From the NCBI GenBank assembly GCA_050699715.1, contig JBOHFR010000002.1, positions 1 to 64,000 on the forward strand: 64,000 nucleotides of DNA, read 5' to 3'. Below are positions 24,793 to 33,663 of the stretch, piece after piece (the stretch's first letter is position 1; each line of letters starts with the position of its first letter). The notes under the pieces are model-generated. The model ran no database searches and had not been told where the DNA came from. It saw only the letters and a list, made by a program, of their open reading frames with translations. This stretch comes from GCA-003244245 sp050699715 (GTDB lineage: Bacteria; Actinomycetota; Actinomycetes; Mycobacteriales; Pseudonocardiaceae). Both the position numbers and the translations under genes were made by a program.

Positions 24793-24842
24793 AGTGGTGG
24801 TGCCCCCGGCAGGATTCGAACCTGCGACACACGGTTTAGGAA
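24793..24842 (-). repeat. att site of element A, tRNA side
   Basis: This is the right-hand copy of the 50-base direct repeat (left copy 10378-10427). It covers the 3' half of tRNA-Arg(CCU) plus five bases beyond the CCA end. With the left copy it defines element A as about 14.4 kb. Confidence 0.85.
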
Positions 24843-24873
24843 ACCGATGCTCTATCCCCTGAGCTACGAGGGC
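24798..24873 (-). tRNA. tRNA-Arg(CCU)
   Basis: A full 76-base cloverleaf reads on the minus strand from GCCCTCG (acceptor 5' arm, pairing with CGGGGGC with one G-U), through a D-arm AGCTCAGGGGATAGAGC, an anticodon loop TTCCTAA (anticodon CCT), a T-arm with GGTTCGAATCC, to an encoded CCA. It reads a rare arginine codon (AGG) and is a known target of actinomycete integrative elements. It remains intact because the integrating element restores the 3' half. Confidence 0.95.
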
Positions 24874-24901
24874 TGACCTGCGGCTTCGCCGCGTCCGGAG
24901 C

Positions 24902-26338
24902 CTACCGTTCTGGCTCTGGTCCGCGTCTGGTCCGCGAGGTTGGCTGGGCCGTGTGCTGCACGGCTGGTGCCGCAGGCAGTGTCTCATGGTCGTGATCGGT
25001 CGTGAGAGCGGCCGTGATCTGGTCATTGATCGTGTCCTCCTGTCCGTCGATGCAGTTGGCGTAGATCTTGAGTAGCACCGCCACGTCGTGACCGAGTCGC
25101 CGGGCGACCTCGGTGGCGGAGACACCGTTGTTGAGCCAGAGCGAGGCCGCGGCGTGCCGCAAGTCATAAGGTCGGCGCGCCAGCGGTGAGTGGACCTGTT
25201 CCTCGGTGAGCACCGAGAGTCGTGCTCTGGCCCAGGCTCGTCGGGCGCTGGCCTCGTTGAATGGTCCGCCGCGTTCGTTGCGGAACGCTGCTCCGGCTTC
25301 TCCGGTTCCGAAGGTGTCCAGGTGTGTGCGGAGCAGGCTGACTAGCTCGGTGGGGATGGGCACGGTCCTGATGGTGTTGGGTGCTCGGCGTTTGAGCGCG
25401 CGATGGTCGCGGGCTTGGCCGTTGTTGGTCCATTCCTGCCCGGCCCAGGGTTGCGAGCGGGCGAGTTGGAGTCGTCCCCAGCCCGAGGCGGGCAGTTCGC
25501 AGTCGCCTGCTCGCAGGGCCACGACTTCGGCTGGTCGCATGCCCGCGTAGTACAGGCACCCGAAGAAAGCCACCAGGTACTCCCCCCGGCGAGGCTATCG
25601 CCGCACTGCATCGAGCAGCGCGCGGACCTGTGCCGGGCTGGCTACGACCCGGCGGTCCACCGATTCCGCTACGTCGGGTGCGGTCCATTGCACCAGGTCC
25701 ACCGGGTTACTCGGTAACAACCGTCGCTCGACCGCGAGCCCGAGCGCGTTGTAGAACACCGCGCGCTTGCGGTAGCCGCTGGTCGCTGCGGCGGGCTTGC
25801 CATCCAGACGCACGGTGAGCGCATCGAGCACACTGCGGATCACGGCCAGATCGCGCAGCGAGGACACCGGCCGGGACGCGTGGGATACCCAGGCGAGCGC
25901 GTCAGCGACCTCGGTGGGTGGTGTGCCGGTGGTTCGGCGCCCGGTGTTGAATGCCCATCCGAACAACGCGCGACGGATTAGGGCATCGTCGGGTCGGCCA
26001 CGCCGGGGCAGTAGCAGGGCCATGGTCACCGTCGTTAACGCTTCAGCGATGGACTTCCGTGACTTTGCTGCCGCTCTTGGCCACTTGGTATCTACGTAGG
26101 AGACCGCATGGTCGAACCACGACACATCCCGCGCCCTGGATTCCGGCAACCCAGTGACCTCGTCGAATGCTTCCCCGGCGCGGGCGGCCGCCATGAGTTC
26201 AGCGCGGAATGACTCGACTAGCGCGCGAGTCATAAAGGTTTCCGCGTGTGAGCGGCCGGCGACTAACCATCTGACTTGATATGGTTTCTGCCGGTCGCGT
26301 TTCCGGATGCCCCACATCCGAAATTCGTAGCTACTCAT
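24902..26338 (-). pseudogene. int: Frameshifted tyrosine integrase of element B
   Basis: Two frames together make one integrase homologous to that of element A. The first (start ATG 26338, overlapping the xis stop) runs through the core-binding domain to AQVRALLDAVR, where a TAG follows near 25600. The second resumes near 25580 with FFGCLYYAGMRPAEVVALRA and continues through RPYDLRHAAASLWL, RRLGHD and the nucleophile in LLKIYANC to 24902. A single frameshift around 25585-25600 separates them, so the enzyme is inactive unless recoded. The gene ends 28 bases from the 5' end of the tRNA, not its 3' end. Confidence 0.85.
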
Positions 26339-26520
26339 TTCACACACTCCTCCAAGTTAGATAACCAGGAATCCAGGTCACGGCGCCGAATGCGGACATC
26401 GCCGTTGGGTAGCTTGAGCGCTTTTGGTCCACGTCCGAGCTGGCGCCAGTAGTAGAAAGTTGATCGAGGTACGCGCAGCTCGGCAACGACCTCAGGAATG
26501 GTCAGGTACTCCTCCGCCAC
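26335..26520 (-). CDS. xis: Excisionase of element B
   Basis: This 61-residue HTH_17 protein (EYLTIPEVVAELRVPRSTFY, WRQLGRGPKALKLPNGDVRI) is intact and homologous to the xis at 11956-12177, sharing the FYxWRQxGxGP and LPNG patterns. It overlaps the broken int by four bases. With its integrase frameshifted and its rep cut, it has no obvious job unless it serves the integrase of element A. Confidence 0.85.
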   Translation of the reverse strand: MAEEYLTIPEVVAELRVPRSTFYYWRQLGRGPKALKLPNGDVRIRRRDLDSWLSNLEECVK

Positions 26521-26553
26521 CGTCGCTCCCGTCCCGTCCTCATGTGTTGGGTC

Positions 26554-27455
26554 CTATGCCACTTCTCGTGCCGCGTGTCGTTGTTCGCGGGCTCGGGCGG
26601 CTGCGGAGAGGGCGGTGTCTCCGGTGGTGAGGTAGCCGACTCCAACGAACTCCCACCGCGCGACGACGAGCGTGGTGTCCTGCTCATCGGGCAGAAGTTC
26701 GCGGATGTGTTCGGCGGCTTGGCGTTGTCGGTAGGCGCGGCGTTCACCACGGATCGCACCGAGGGTGGTGGAATATCGGCGGCTTTTCGACGCGAAGTGT
26801 CCGCGAAAGCCAAGCATATGTACCCACCGGCGTAACCCGTCATATGTCTCGTGTTCGCCGAGCTGCCACGCGATGCGGACCAGCCGGTCCACGTGGTCAG
26901 TGACGTCGAGCAGTGGGAGTGTTTCTGGGCTGATGCGGCGGTCACCGAGACCGAAGTCTTCAGCACTTTTGGTGGCGTATTTGGCGATGTAGCGGGCGGC
27001 GTGCTCCGGGGTCAGTTCGCCGGTCGGGCCAGCGTTGACGGTTTGGGTGTCGATATGCTCACCGAACCGCAGCACCAGCCCAGACCCGTCCGGCATCCCG
27101 ACCGTCAGCCGCACGTGGGCGACGGCCTGCCGGATCGCTTCGGCCAGCCCGGCCGTATCGATGTCGATCCGTGGTGGGTCGAACTCGCCGGGACCATCCA
27201 GCCGGATCAACCCGTGGAAGTGGACGACGCCACGGCGCTGGAACTCCGCGACCTTCACAAACGACACCCGGCACCGCCGGCCAAACTCGGCCGCCGTCAG
27301 GCCCGCGATCTGGGCCAGGGCGCGGCGCAGGGCGATGGTGAAGCGGCGCCAGAGTTCGGGGGCGTGCCAGTTGAACGCGATATGTGCGGGGTAGTCGTAG
27401 CAGTCTGGACAGATCGGTTGTCCGAGTCGCGAGTCATCCTCACTATGGATAGTGG
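26554..27455 (-). pseudogene. rep: HUH replication initiator, 5' end lost to IS21
   Basis: The frame is open from the IS21 end at 27455 to a stop at 26554. It encodes a zinc-knuckle remnant (ICPDCYDYPAHIAFNWHAPE), the HUH motif VVHFHGLIRL, and the nicking-tyrosine motif YIAKYATKS. This is the C-terminal two thirds of a RepSA-like initiator. Only the part from 27267 starts with a usable codon, and that lacks the N-terminal motifs. The IS21-family insertion removed the promoter and first part, so element B cannot start its own replication. Confidence 0.8.
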
Positions 27456-27626
27456 TGTGACAGCGGACACGTCATTCTCCTTGTAGGCGGACACCGCATC
27501 TCCCGTTCTGCGGACAGCTGATCTCCCTGGGGGCGGTCTGGGCTGGCGGTGTGTCGGTCTGTTCTGGGTGGTCCCCTCAGCGGTGTGCTCCGGGTTGTTG
27601 TTGGACCCGAGGCTGCTGGGGGGACC

Positions 27627-29175
27627 GTGAAGGAGGGTGACAGGGAGATCATGGAGATTCTTGAGGCGTATGACCTGACGGGGTGTGCGCACTCGGCGGC
27701 GGGGTTGGCGGGGTGTGACCCGAAGACGGTGCGCCGCCTTGTGGAGCTGCGGGATCGGGGGTTGCCGGTGGCTGGGCCGGGGCGGCGGGTGCGGTTGATC
27801 GATCCGTTCGCGGACAAGGTTGAGGAGTGGGTGGAGCGCTCGCGGGGAAAGGTGCGGGCGGATGTGGTGCATGAGCGGCTGGTCGCGGTGGGGTTCGCGG
27901 GGGATGAGCGGATGACCCGGCGGGCGGTGGCGCAGGCGAAGGCGCGCTGGCGGTCGGGGCACCGACGGACGTACCGGCCGTGGATCACTGAGCCGGGGAT
28001 GTGGTGCCAGTTCGACTGGGGGGTGGGCCCGATGGTGCCGTGGGCGGGCGGGCCGGCGCGGGCGACGCTGCTGTTTTGCCTGTGGCTGGCCTGGTCCCGG
28101 TTCCAGGTGGTGATCCCGGCCTGGGACCGCACCCTGCCCACGCTGCTGGCCTGCCTGGATACCGCGCTGCGCCGGCTGGGCGGGGCACCCACCTACGCGC
28201 TGACCGACAACGAGAAGACCGTGACTGTGGAGCACATCGCCCGTATCCCGGTGCGCCACCCGGAGATCGTGGCCGCCGGGGCGCATTACGGGATGCAAGT
28301 GGCGACCTGTGTCCCGTTCGACCCGGAGTCCAAGGGCGGCTCGGAAGCCAGCGTGCGGATCGCGAAGGCCGATCTGGTGCCCACCGAGGTCAACCTGCTG
28401 GAGGCCTACCCGGACATGGGGTCACTGCAGACCGCCTGCGACGCGTTCTGTGCTGGGGTGAACGGCCGCCGGCACCGGGAGACCGGCGCCATCCCGGCCG
28501 AGCGGCTGATCGTCGAGCGGGAGCGGCTGCATGTGCTGCCCTCCGCACCGTATGCCGCCGCGCTGGGCGAGACCCGGCTGGTGAACACCGACCAGAGGAG
28601 TGCGGTTCGGGTCGGTGCGCTACTCCACCCCGCCCGGGCTGGTCGGCACCGAGGTGTGGGTCCGCGCGGCCGGGGACGAGCTGGTCATCGTCGCCGACCT
28701 GGGCGCGCTACCGCTGCGCCCGGACTGGGCACCCGCACCACCGGCCGGGCTGGTCGAGGTGGCCCGGCACGCCCTGTCCACCCCGGGACGGCCGCGGATC
28801 GAACTATCCCACTACCCTGGCCACCCGCAAGACCCCTCCGGGGCGCCCCGCCCACCGGCCCCGAAACCCACCAGCCCGGCGGAGACCGCGTTCCTCGCGC
28901 TCGGGCCCGGTGCCGAGGCCTGGCTGATCGAGGCCGCCGCCGTGGGCGCGGTCCGGGTGCGGGCGAAGATGGCCGCCGCCGTGGAGCTGGCCGGGCGGGG
29001 TGAGGTCGATGCCGCGCTGGGAGTCGCCGCTGCGGCGGGCCGCTTCGCCGAGGAGGACCTGCTGGCCATCGTGCGCCACCGCGCCACCGGTGCCCCCTCG
29101 GCCGAGTTCGTCGTCGCCGATGAGGCTCACTCCGCCCAGCCCAGCACCGCCGCTTGGGAAGGGTTCGGCCAGTGA
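27627..29175 (+). pseudogene. istA: IS21 transposase IstA, frameshifted
   Basis: IstA cuts and joins the element ends. The N-terminal helix-turn-helix (CAHSAAGLAGCDPKTVRRL) and the rve core are present, with FDWG (first Asp), LTDNEKT (second Asp) and DPESKGGSEASV (Glu). Near 28595-28605 the frame shifts: reading continues in another frame as VRFGSVRYSTPPGLVGTEVW to a stop at 29175. I see no slippery heptamer there, so a mutation is more likely than programmed frameshifting. The end overlaps the next gene by four bases (GTGA). Confidence 0.75.
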
Positions 29176-29435
29176 GCGCCCACCCGCCCGGCGCCCAGCG
29201 GCCCTCGCTGCCGCCCGCGCCGTGGGTCCTGGTGGACACCACCACCATCGAGCAGGCCGCCGCCGCGCTGGCCCTCCTCGAAACCTGGCTACTCAGCGGC
29301 GACTCGGCCGCGACCACCGCGGCAGCACATGCCCTCTCCGGCGGCGAGGACGACCCCACCGGCGCCGCCCGCTGGGTCGGCACGCTGGCTGAGCTGTTGC
29401 GTCATCGTATCGGGGAGGCCAGCACATGGTCGTGA
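29172..29435 (+). CDS. Small middle gene of the IS21 element
   Basis: An 87-residue alanine-rich helical protein (TTTIEQAAAALALLETWLL) starts with GTG inside the istA stop and overlaps istB by ten bases. Classical IS21 elements have only istA and istB, so this extra coupled frame is noteworthy; it could be an accessory factor or the detached end of IstA. No motif. Confidence 0.6.
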   Translation: MSAHPPGAQRPSLPPAPWVLVDTTTIEQAAAALALLETWLLSGDSAATTAAAHALSGGEDDPTGAARWVGTLAELLRHRIGEASTWS

Positions 29436-30205
29436 CCACTCCGCCGGCACCGCCGCTGCCCGGAGAGCTCACCGCGCTGCTGCGCCGGATGCGGCTGCCC
29501 TACCTGCGCGCCGCCGCCCCCGACGTGCTGGCCACCGCCCGCGCGCAACGCTGGGACCCCGTCGAGACCCTCCGGGTGCTACTCGCCGAGGAAGTCCGCG
29601 GCCGCGATGCGGCCACCCGCCAGCAACGACGGCGCACCGCCGGACTGCCCGCCGGGAAGACCTTCGCGTCCTGGCGCGAAGCGGACAGCTCTATCCCCCC
29701 GGCCACCCAGCACGCCCTGGCCACCTTAGAGTGGATCACCCGGGCAGAGAACCTCGCCATCACCGGCCCGTCCGGCACCGGCAAGACCCACCTCGCCGAA
29801 GCCCTCGCGCACGCCGCGATCGACACCGGCCGCCGGGTCGCCTGGTTCACCCTGGAATCGCTCACCGCCACCTTCGGCAGGGCTGGTGCGGATGGCTCCG
29901 CCACTCGCGCCATCACCAAGATCACCCGAGCCGATCTGATCGTGGTCGATGACATCGGCATGCTGCCCGCCGGGCAGGCCGCCGCCGAAGCGCTCTACCG
30001 GCTCGTCGATGCCGCCTACGAACGCCGCTCGGTCACGGTCACCAGCAACCTGCACCCCTCCAGCTTCGACACGATCATGCCCGAGATCCTGGCCACCGCC
30101 ACCGTCGACCGGCTACTCCATCACGCCCACATCGTGATCACCGAAGGCACCAGCCACCGGCTCACCGAAGCCACCGCCGGCAAAGGGGTGATCCCCTTGA
30201 CTTAG
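29426..30205 (+). CDS. istB: IS21 helper ATPase IstB
   Basis: This 259-residue AAA+ ATPase related to DnaA/DnaC has Walker A ITGPSGTGKTHLAEAL and Walker B LIVVDDIGML, then the sensor region TSNLHPSSFDTIM. IstB loads target DNA for IstA. It is full length and intact, unlike IstA. Confidence 0.9.
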   Translation: MVVTTPPAPPLPGELTALLRRMRLPYLRAAAPDVLATARAQRWDPVETLRVLLAEEVRGRDAATRQQRRRTAGLPAGKTFASWREADSSIPPATQHALATLEWITRAENLAITGPSGTGKTHLAEALAHAAIDTGRRVAWFTLESLTATFGRAGADGSATRAITKITRADLIVVDDIGMLPAGQAAAEALYRLVDAAYERRSVTVTSNLHPSSFDTIMPEILATATVDRLLHHAHIVITEGTSHRLTEATAGKGVIPLT

Positions 30206-30304
30206 ATCAACAGGAGATCAGCCGACCACGAACAGGGACATAAACTGACCGCCAGCAGGGAGATCAACTGTCCGCCCACAGGGAAGTCAAACTGTCCCTT
30301 GACA

Positions 30305-30390
30305 GGTATCCCATCACGTCGGCGCCGGAGGCGTAGCGGGCCGGGGGGCGGGGGTCCAGATCGTTCAGCCGTGGGGTGCTCCATCTAATG
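30305..30390 (+). repeat. Structured repeat, truncated copy 3
   Basis: The outer left arm (GGTATCCCATCACGTCGGCG), the inner left arm and the loop with CGTTCAGC and GGGTGCTCCA match copies 1 and 2, but the sequence diverges right after the loop (about 30386). The right arms are missing. The inner arm again has its own sequence (richer in G). It lies directly at the right end of IS21. Confidence 0.6.
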
Positions 30391-31367
30391 GGGGTGCACC
30401 ACTTCAGTCGGGGATGCGGCAGGGTGGTGCATCCCAGCCGCCGGTGGGTGAGCACTCGCTCCACAGGGTCCGAGTGAGACCTAGGCGCTTGGGATCCTCC
30501 GATCGACAAAAAGTTGTCGATGTCGCGCCCGTATGCCACGCTCGGAGGCGACCCCCTCCGTAGCTGAGGGAGAACAGCCGGCTCGCCGGTACAACCCCAT
30601 ATCGCCGGCTGTCGCAGATCCGGCCAAAAGGGACGCAGAGACCTCGTCTCCAGCGGAGACCATAGGGCGACCCATCGGATAAGCGACCGTTAGACCTGAT
30701 CGGCCCGCGTCGTCTACCTGCGTAAACGCAACAATGGCGCGGGTGGGGTGAGGGCTGTGCGTCTGCCTGGCCGGTAACGCCAGGTGGTGCCACGCGCCCG
30801 CTACCAGAACTGCTCCGTCAGGGGCCATCCCTTCCGAGCGCAGTCTCGGACGGGACGTAGGGCTCCTTGGTCCCTAGCACGTTGACACTTGAGCCAAGTT
30901 CCCCGGAGGGCGTAGTGTCCTTCTCGTCCGCTCCCACACAGGCGTTTCGACCGCCTGACCAGCCACGATGGGTGGCACAACGACGGCGACTGAGGTTTAG
31001 ATCGCCCGATTCGGCGCAGCGGATGGCGACGGTCGGCCACCCCGGACCGGGAGTCCCTGCGGGTGCTTGCGCTCAGGAAGCCACAGGGACCACGTGGCGT
31101 GCCCACAGCCTTGGCGGTCCGAGGCGCAGCCTCGCTAGCCGATCGTCGACTCCATCTAGCCAACCGCACACAGTTCCGCGACAACAACCGAAGCGATCCC
31201 TGTGACCATCGTATCCATGGCCATCTCCTCTCCACAGGACATATAGACACGACAGACACTAGCCACGAACCAGCGGATCATTAAGCCGAAGAATCAGCCA
31301 GCGAACCCCACCAACACAGGCCACCCCACACTTCCCCGGCTTAACACAAGGCTCGGCATAATCAGAA
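30391..31367. other. About 1 kb without a recognisable gene
   Basis: No frame on either strand gives a convincing protein; the long frames are arginine/serine-rich. There is a small inverted repeat GACAAAAAGTTGTC near 30505 and several other short palindromes (for example CAGCCGGCTCGCCGGTA near 30575), and base composition is lower in GC than the genes around it. I considered an intron or a decayed insertion sequence but could not identify diagnostic motifs. Confidence 0.4.
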
Positions 31368-31691
31368 TTAAACCGAATTCGGTTTAACAGCGACCACGGC
31401 ACCCACTACACCAGCGCGGCCTTCGCGACCGCGACCGATCACCTGAACATCCGGCGATCCGTCGGCGCCACCGGAGTGCGCTTCGACAACGCCCTCACCG
31501 AACCCTTCAACGCTACCGTGAAAGTCGAACGCGCTAACCACACCGTCTACCCCACCCACGAACACACCCGAACAGACGTCGCCCGCCACATCGAATTCCA
31601 CTACAACACTCAACGTCTCCACTCAACACTCGGCCACCAAACCCCACAAGAAGTCTACGACAAATACCCAAACCGACAGCTCGCAGCATGA
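31368..31691 (+). mobile_element. IS3-type transposase remnant (C-terminal third)
   Basis: The frame from about 31383 encodes FNSDHGTHYTSAAFA, then FDNALTEPFNATVKVE and RLHSTLGHQTPQEVYDKY: the second Asp and the Glu of the DDE core and the C-terminal signature of IS3/IS150 OrfB. The N-terminal part and OrfA are absent. The remnant begins in a perfect 20-base palindrome (31368-31387), whose halves are TTAAACCGAA and TTCGGTTTAA. Confidence 0.75.
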
Positions 31692-32061
31692 AAAAGCCCA
31701 CTAAACAGCTGTCCGGAAAAAACGAGGCCGCCCATCGTGGGTCGCTACTCCTTCGATGTAGAGCGTTCTCATCTCCTTCTCCATGCCGGTTTATCCCGGC
31801 GCTCTGTCCATTCACGGGTCCGGTTGAGCTGGGCCGTCATGGAGGGTCAATCTTGGGGTGACGGAACGTCGATGATCGGTGACGGCGTGTCGGACTTGGT
31901 GGTGTGGCTGTGATCGTCAATCATCTGGGTTGTGTCCGGGCCCGAGCCGGTTGAGCCTTCGTATGCTGGCCGCGCCCTTGGCTGAGCCAAATTTCGCCGG
32001 TGGATCCAGGCGGAGAGGTCCGTCGGACCGGCAGTCTCATCGTGCGTGGTACTGGTATTCC
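31692..32061. other. 370 bases without a gene
   Basis: Apart from the probable outer end of the IS3 remnant (around 31710-31730) I see no reading frame or structure that I can support. Confidence 0.35.
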
Positions 32062-32207
32062 TCCCAGCGCGATGCACCGACGGCTGCGCCGCGAGATGCT
32101 GCAAGCTGAACGCGTTGTCTTCGTGCAATACCGCGACGAGCGGTGTATCGATGACGAAGTGTTCCGCCGAACTGGACCTTGAGGAATTGATGCTCCTGCG
32201 GGACTGA
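32062..32207 (+). pseudogene. C-terminal tail of a Na+/H+ antiporter-like protein
   Basis: The frame encodes RRLRREMLQAERVVFVQYRD and ERCIDDEVFRR; a shift of frame then gives ELDLEELMLLRD and a stop. This is the typical cytoplasmic C-terminus of actinomycete Na+/H+ antiporters, in which the segment ends in a Glu-Leu-Asp-Leu-Glu-Glu motif. Only about 48 residues remain, with a frameshift near 32166. The family call rests on this tail pattern alone. Confidence 0.45.
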
Positions 32208-32214
32208 CGCAGGA

Positions 32215-33663
32215 TCACGAGGCAGTTGACTCTCGACGACGTGTTGGCTCAATGAGAGGAAGGCGTACCTGAAACCGGGTGTCGCCCGGTTCGGAGATCA
32301 CCCGCATACTGCCGCCGTGCCGATTGACCACGATGCGCCAGGACACGTCCAATCCGAGGCCGGTGCCTTCCCCGACTGGTTTGGTGGTGAAGAAGGGTTC
32401 GAAGATCTGCTGGTGTAGGTCGTCCGGAATCCCGGGGCCGGTGTCACCGATCTCGACGAGCAGTTGCTCCCCGTCGCGCGCCGTGTGCAGGGTGAGGGTT
32501 CCTGAGCGGCGCATGGCGTCGACGGCGTTGTCGATGAGGTTGGTCCACACCTGGTTCAGCTCGGCGGCATAGGCCGGCACCTTTGGCAAGCTGGAGTCGT
32601 AGTTCTTCACCACCTTGACCTGGCCACCGATTTTTCGGCTCAGCATGATGAGAGTCGAGTTGAGGCCGTCATGAACGTCGATGGACTGGTGTGGCGAGCG
32701 GTCCATCTGGGAGTACTGCTTGGCGGCGCCGACCAATGCGGAGATGCGGCCGGTGGCGTTCTCGATCTCGCCCAGCAGCGTCTGGGTCTCGACTGTGTAA
32801 GCCAGCCACCGCACGGCACCGTCGAGGTAGGCGGCGTCCAGCGCGTCTGCGACGCGCTGAAGGTCCTCAACGCCGACACCGCCGGCGACCAGCGTCGGCG
32901 CGATCTCCCACCCGGAAGTGACGCCGTTGTCGTCGAGCCATCCGATCAGCGTGTCCTCCTGGTCGCTGGTCTGCAGCGGGGACAGTTCCGGCACGGTGGG
33001 CATCCGCTCGATGATCTCTTCCTGGATGTCCGTGAGGTACTTGAGCTCGTCGGCTCCCAGCTCGGATCCGGCGAGTACAGCGAGTTTGTGTCGCATCCCG
33101 GCGACCCGTTCCCGCAGCGCCACGGTCGCCCGGCCTGCGGCCGCCGCCGGGTTGTTCAGTTCGTGGGTCAAGCCCGCAGTCAGTTTGCCGAGTGCAAGGA
33201 GTCGCTCACGCTGCCCGACGAGCTCATCGGTGTTGCGGATTCCGACGAACATCCCCTGCAGCAGATGCGTAGCCATCGGGTACCACTGGCGGAACACCAC
33301 GGCGAACTCAGCAGCCGGCAACGCCAGCACAGCGCTGTCGACGGTGGTGCGCACGGAGGTCGTGTACACCTGCGAGACCTGGTTGCCGAGGTAGAACTGG
33401 GTGGCTCCGGCATACCCACCGGGCTGATCACTGCGGGTGATCTCAACATCATCGCCTCGAACCAGCTGGGACAGCGTGATTCCGCCGGACAGCAGGATGT
33501 AGAACCACTCTGCGGGCTCTCGCTCGGTGGCGATCTCCGCGCCTGCGCCGTAACGTTCGACATGGCCATGCTCGGCCACCCACTCCAGCCGGTCGTCCTC
33601 GAGATCCTCGAAGAGGAACAGCGTGCGCAACATCGCGGGGCTGAGGCGCTCGGGTGTGCTCAC
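32215..33663 (-). CDS. Cyclic-nucleotide-domain histidine kinase
   Basis: This 482-residue protein starts with a cyclic-nucleotide-binding-like domain (about residues 15-135) and continues with a histidine kinase of the HELNNP type (His167 in AGLTHELNNPAAA). The ATPase core has an N-box NLIDNAVDAM, G1 GDTGPGIPDD and G2 GTGLGLDVSW. It has no membrane segment. Its start overlaps the stop of the response-regulator/reductase gene (ATGA), so the two work together: the kinase probably phosphorylates the receiver domain of the upstream protein (inference). The domain may sense a nucleotide or redox signal. Confidence 0.88.
   Translation of the reverse strand: MSTPERLSPAMLRTLFLFEDLEDDRLEWVAEHGHVERYGAGAEIATEREPAEWFYILLSGGITLSQLVRGDDVEITRSDQPGGYAGATQFYLGNQVSQVYTTSVRTTVDSAVLALPAAEFAVVFRQWYPMATHLLQGMFVGIRNTDELVGQRERLLALGKLTAGLTHELNNPAAAAGRATVALRERVAGMRHKLAVLAGSELGADELKYLTDIQEEIIERMPTVPELSPLQTSDQEDTLIGWLDDNGVTSGWEIAPTLVAGGVGVEDLQRVADALDAAYLDGAVRWLAYTVETQTLLGEIENATGRISALVGAAKQYSQMDRSPHQSIDVHDGLNSTLIMLSRKIGGQVKVVKNYDSSLPKVPAYAAELNQVWTNLIDNAVDAMRRSGTLTLHTARDGEQLLVEIGDTGPGIPDDLHQQIFEPFFTTKPVGEGTGLGLDVSWRIVVNRHGGSMRVISEPGDTRFQVRLPLIEPTRRRESTAS

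Larger units (their letters stand above)
27456..30304. mobile_element. IS21-family insertion sequence
   Basis: About 2.85 kb with istA, a small middle gene and istB. Both ends carry multiple copies of related motifs (GGCGGACA, GATCTCC) in inverted orientation, as is usual for IS21. The outer tips read TGTGACAG on the left and TGTCAAGG (complement) on the right. No matching target duplication is visible: the left flank is rep of element B, the right flank is a piece of the structured repeat. This means that a deletion or recombination followed insertion. Confidence 0.8.

Noticed and set aside
28590..28610. Programmed frameshift in istA
   Set aside because: No slippery heptamer or following pseudoknot-like stem visible; IS21 istA is normally a single frame.
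30391..31367. Possible group II intron or IS110 remnant
   Set aside because: No domain V-like hairpin, no reverse transcriptase or DEDD motif found on either strand.
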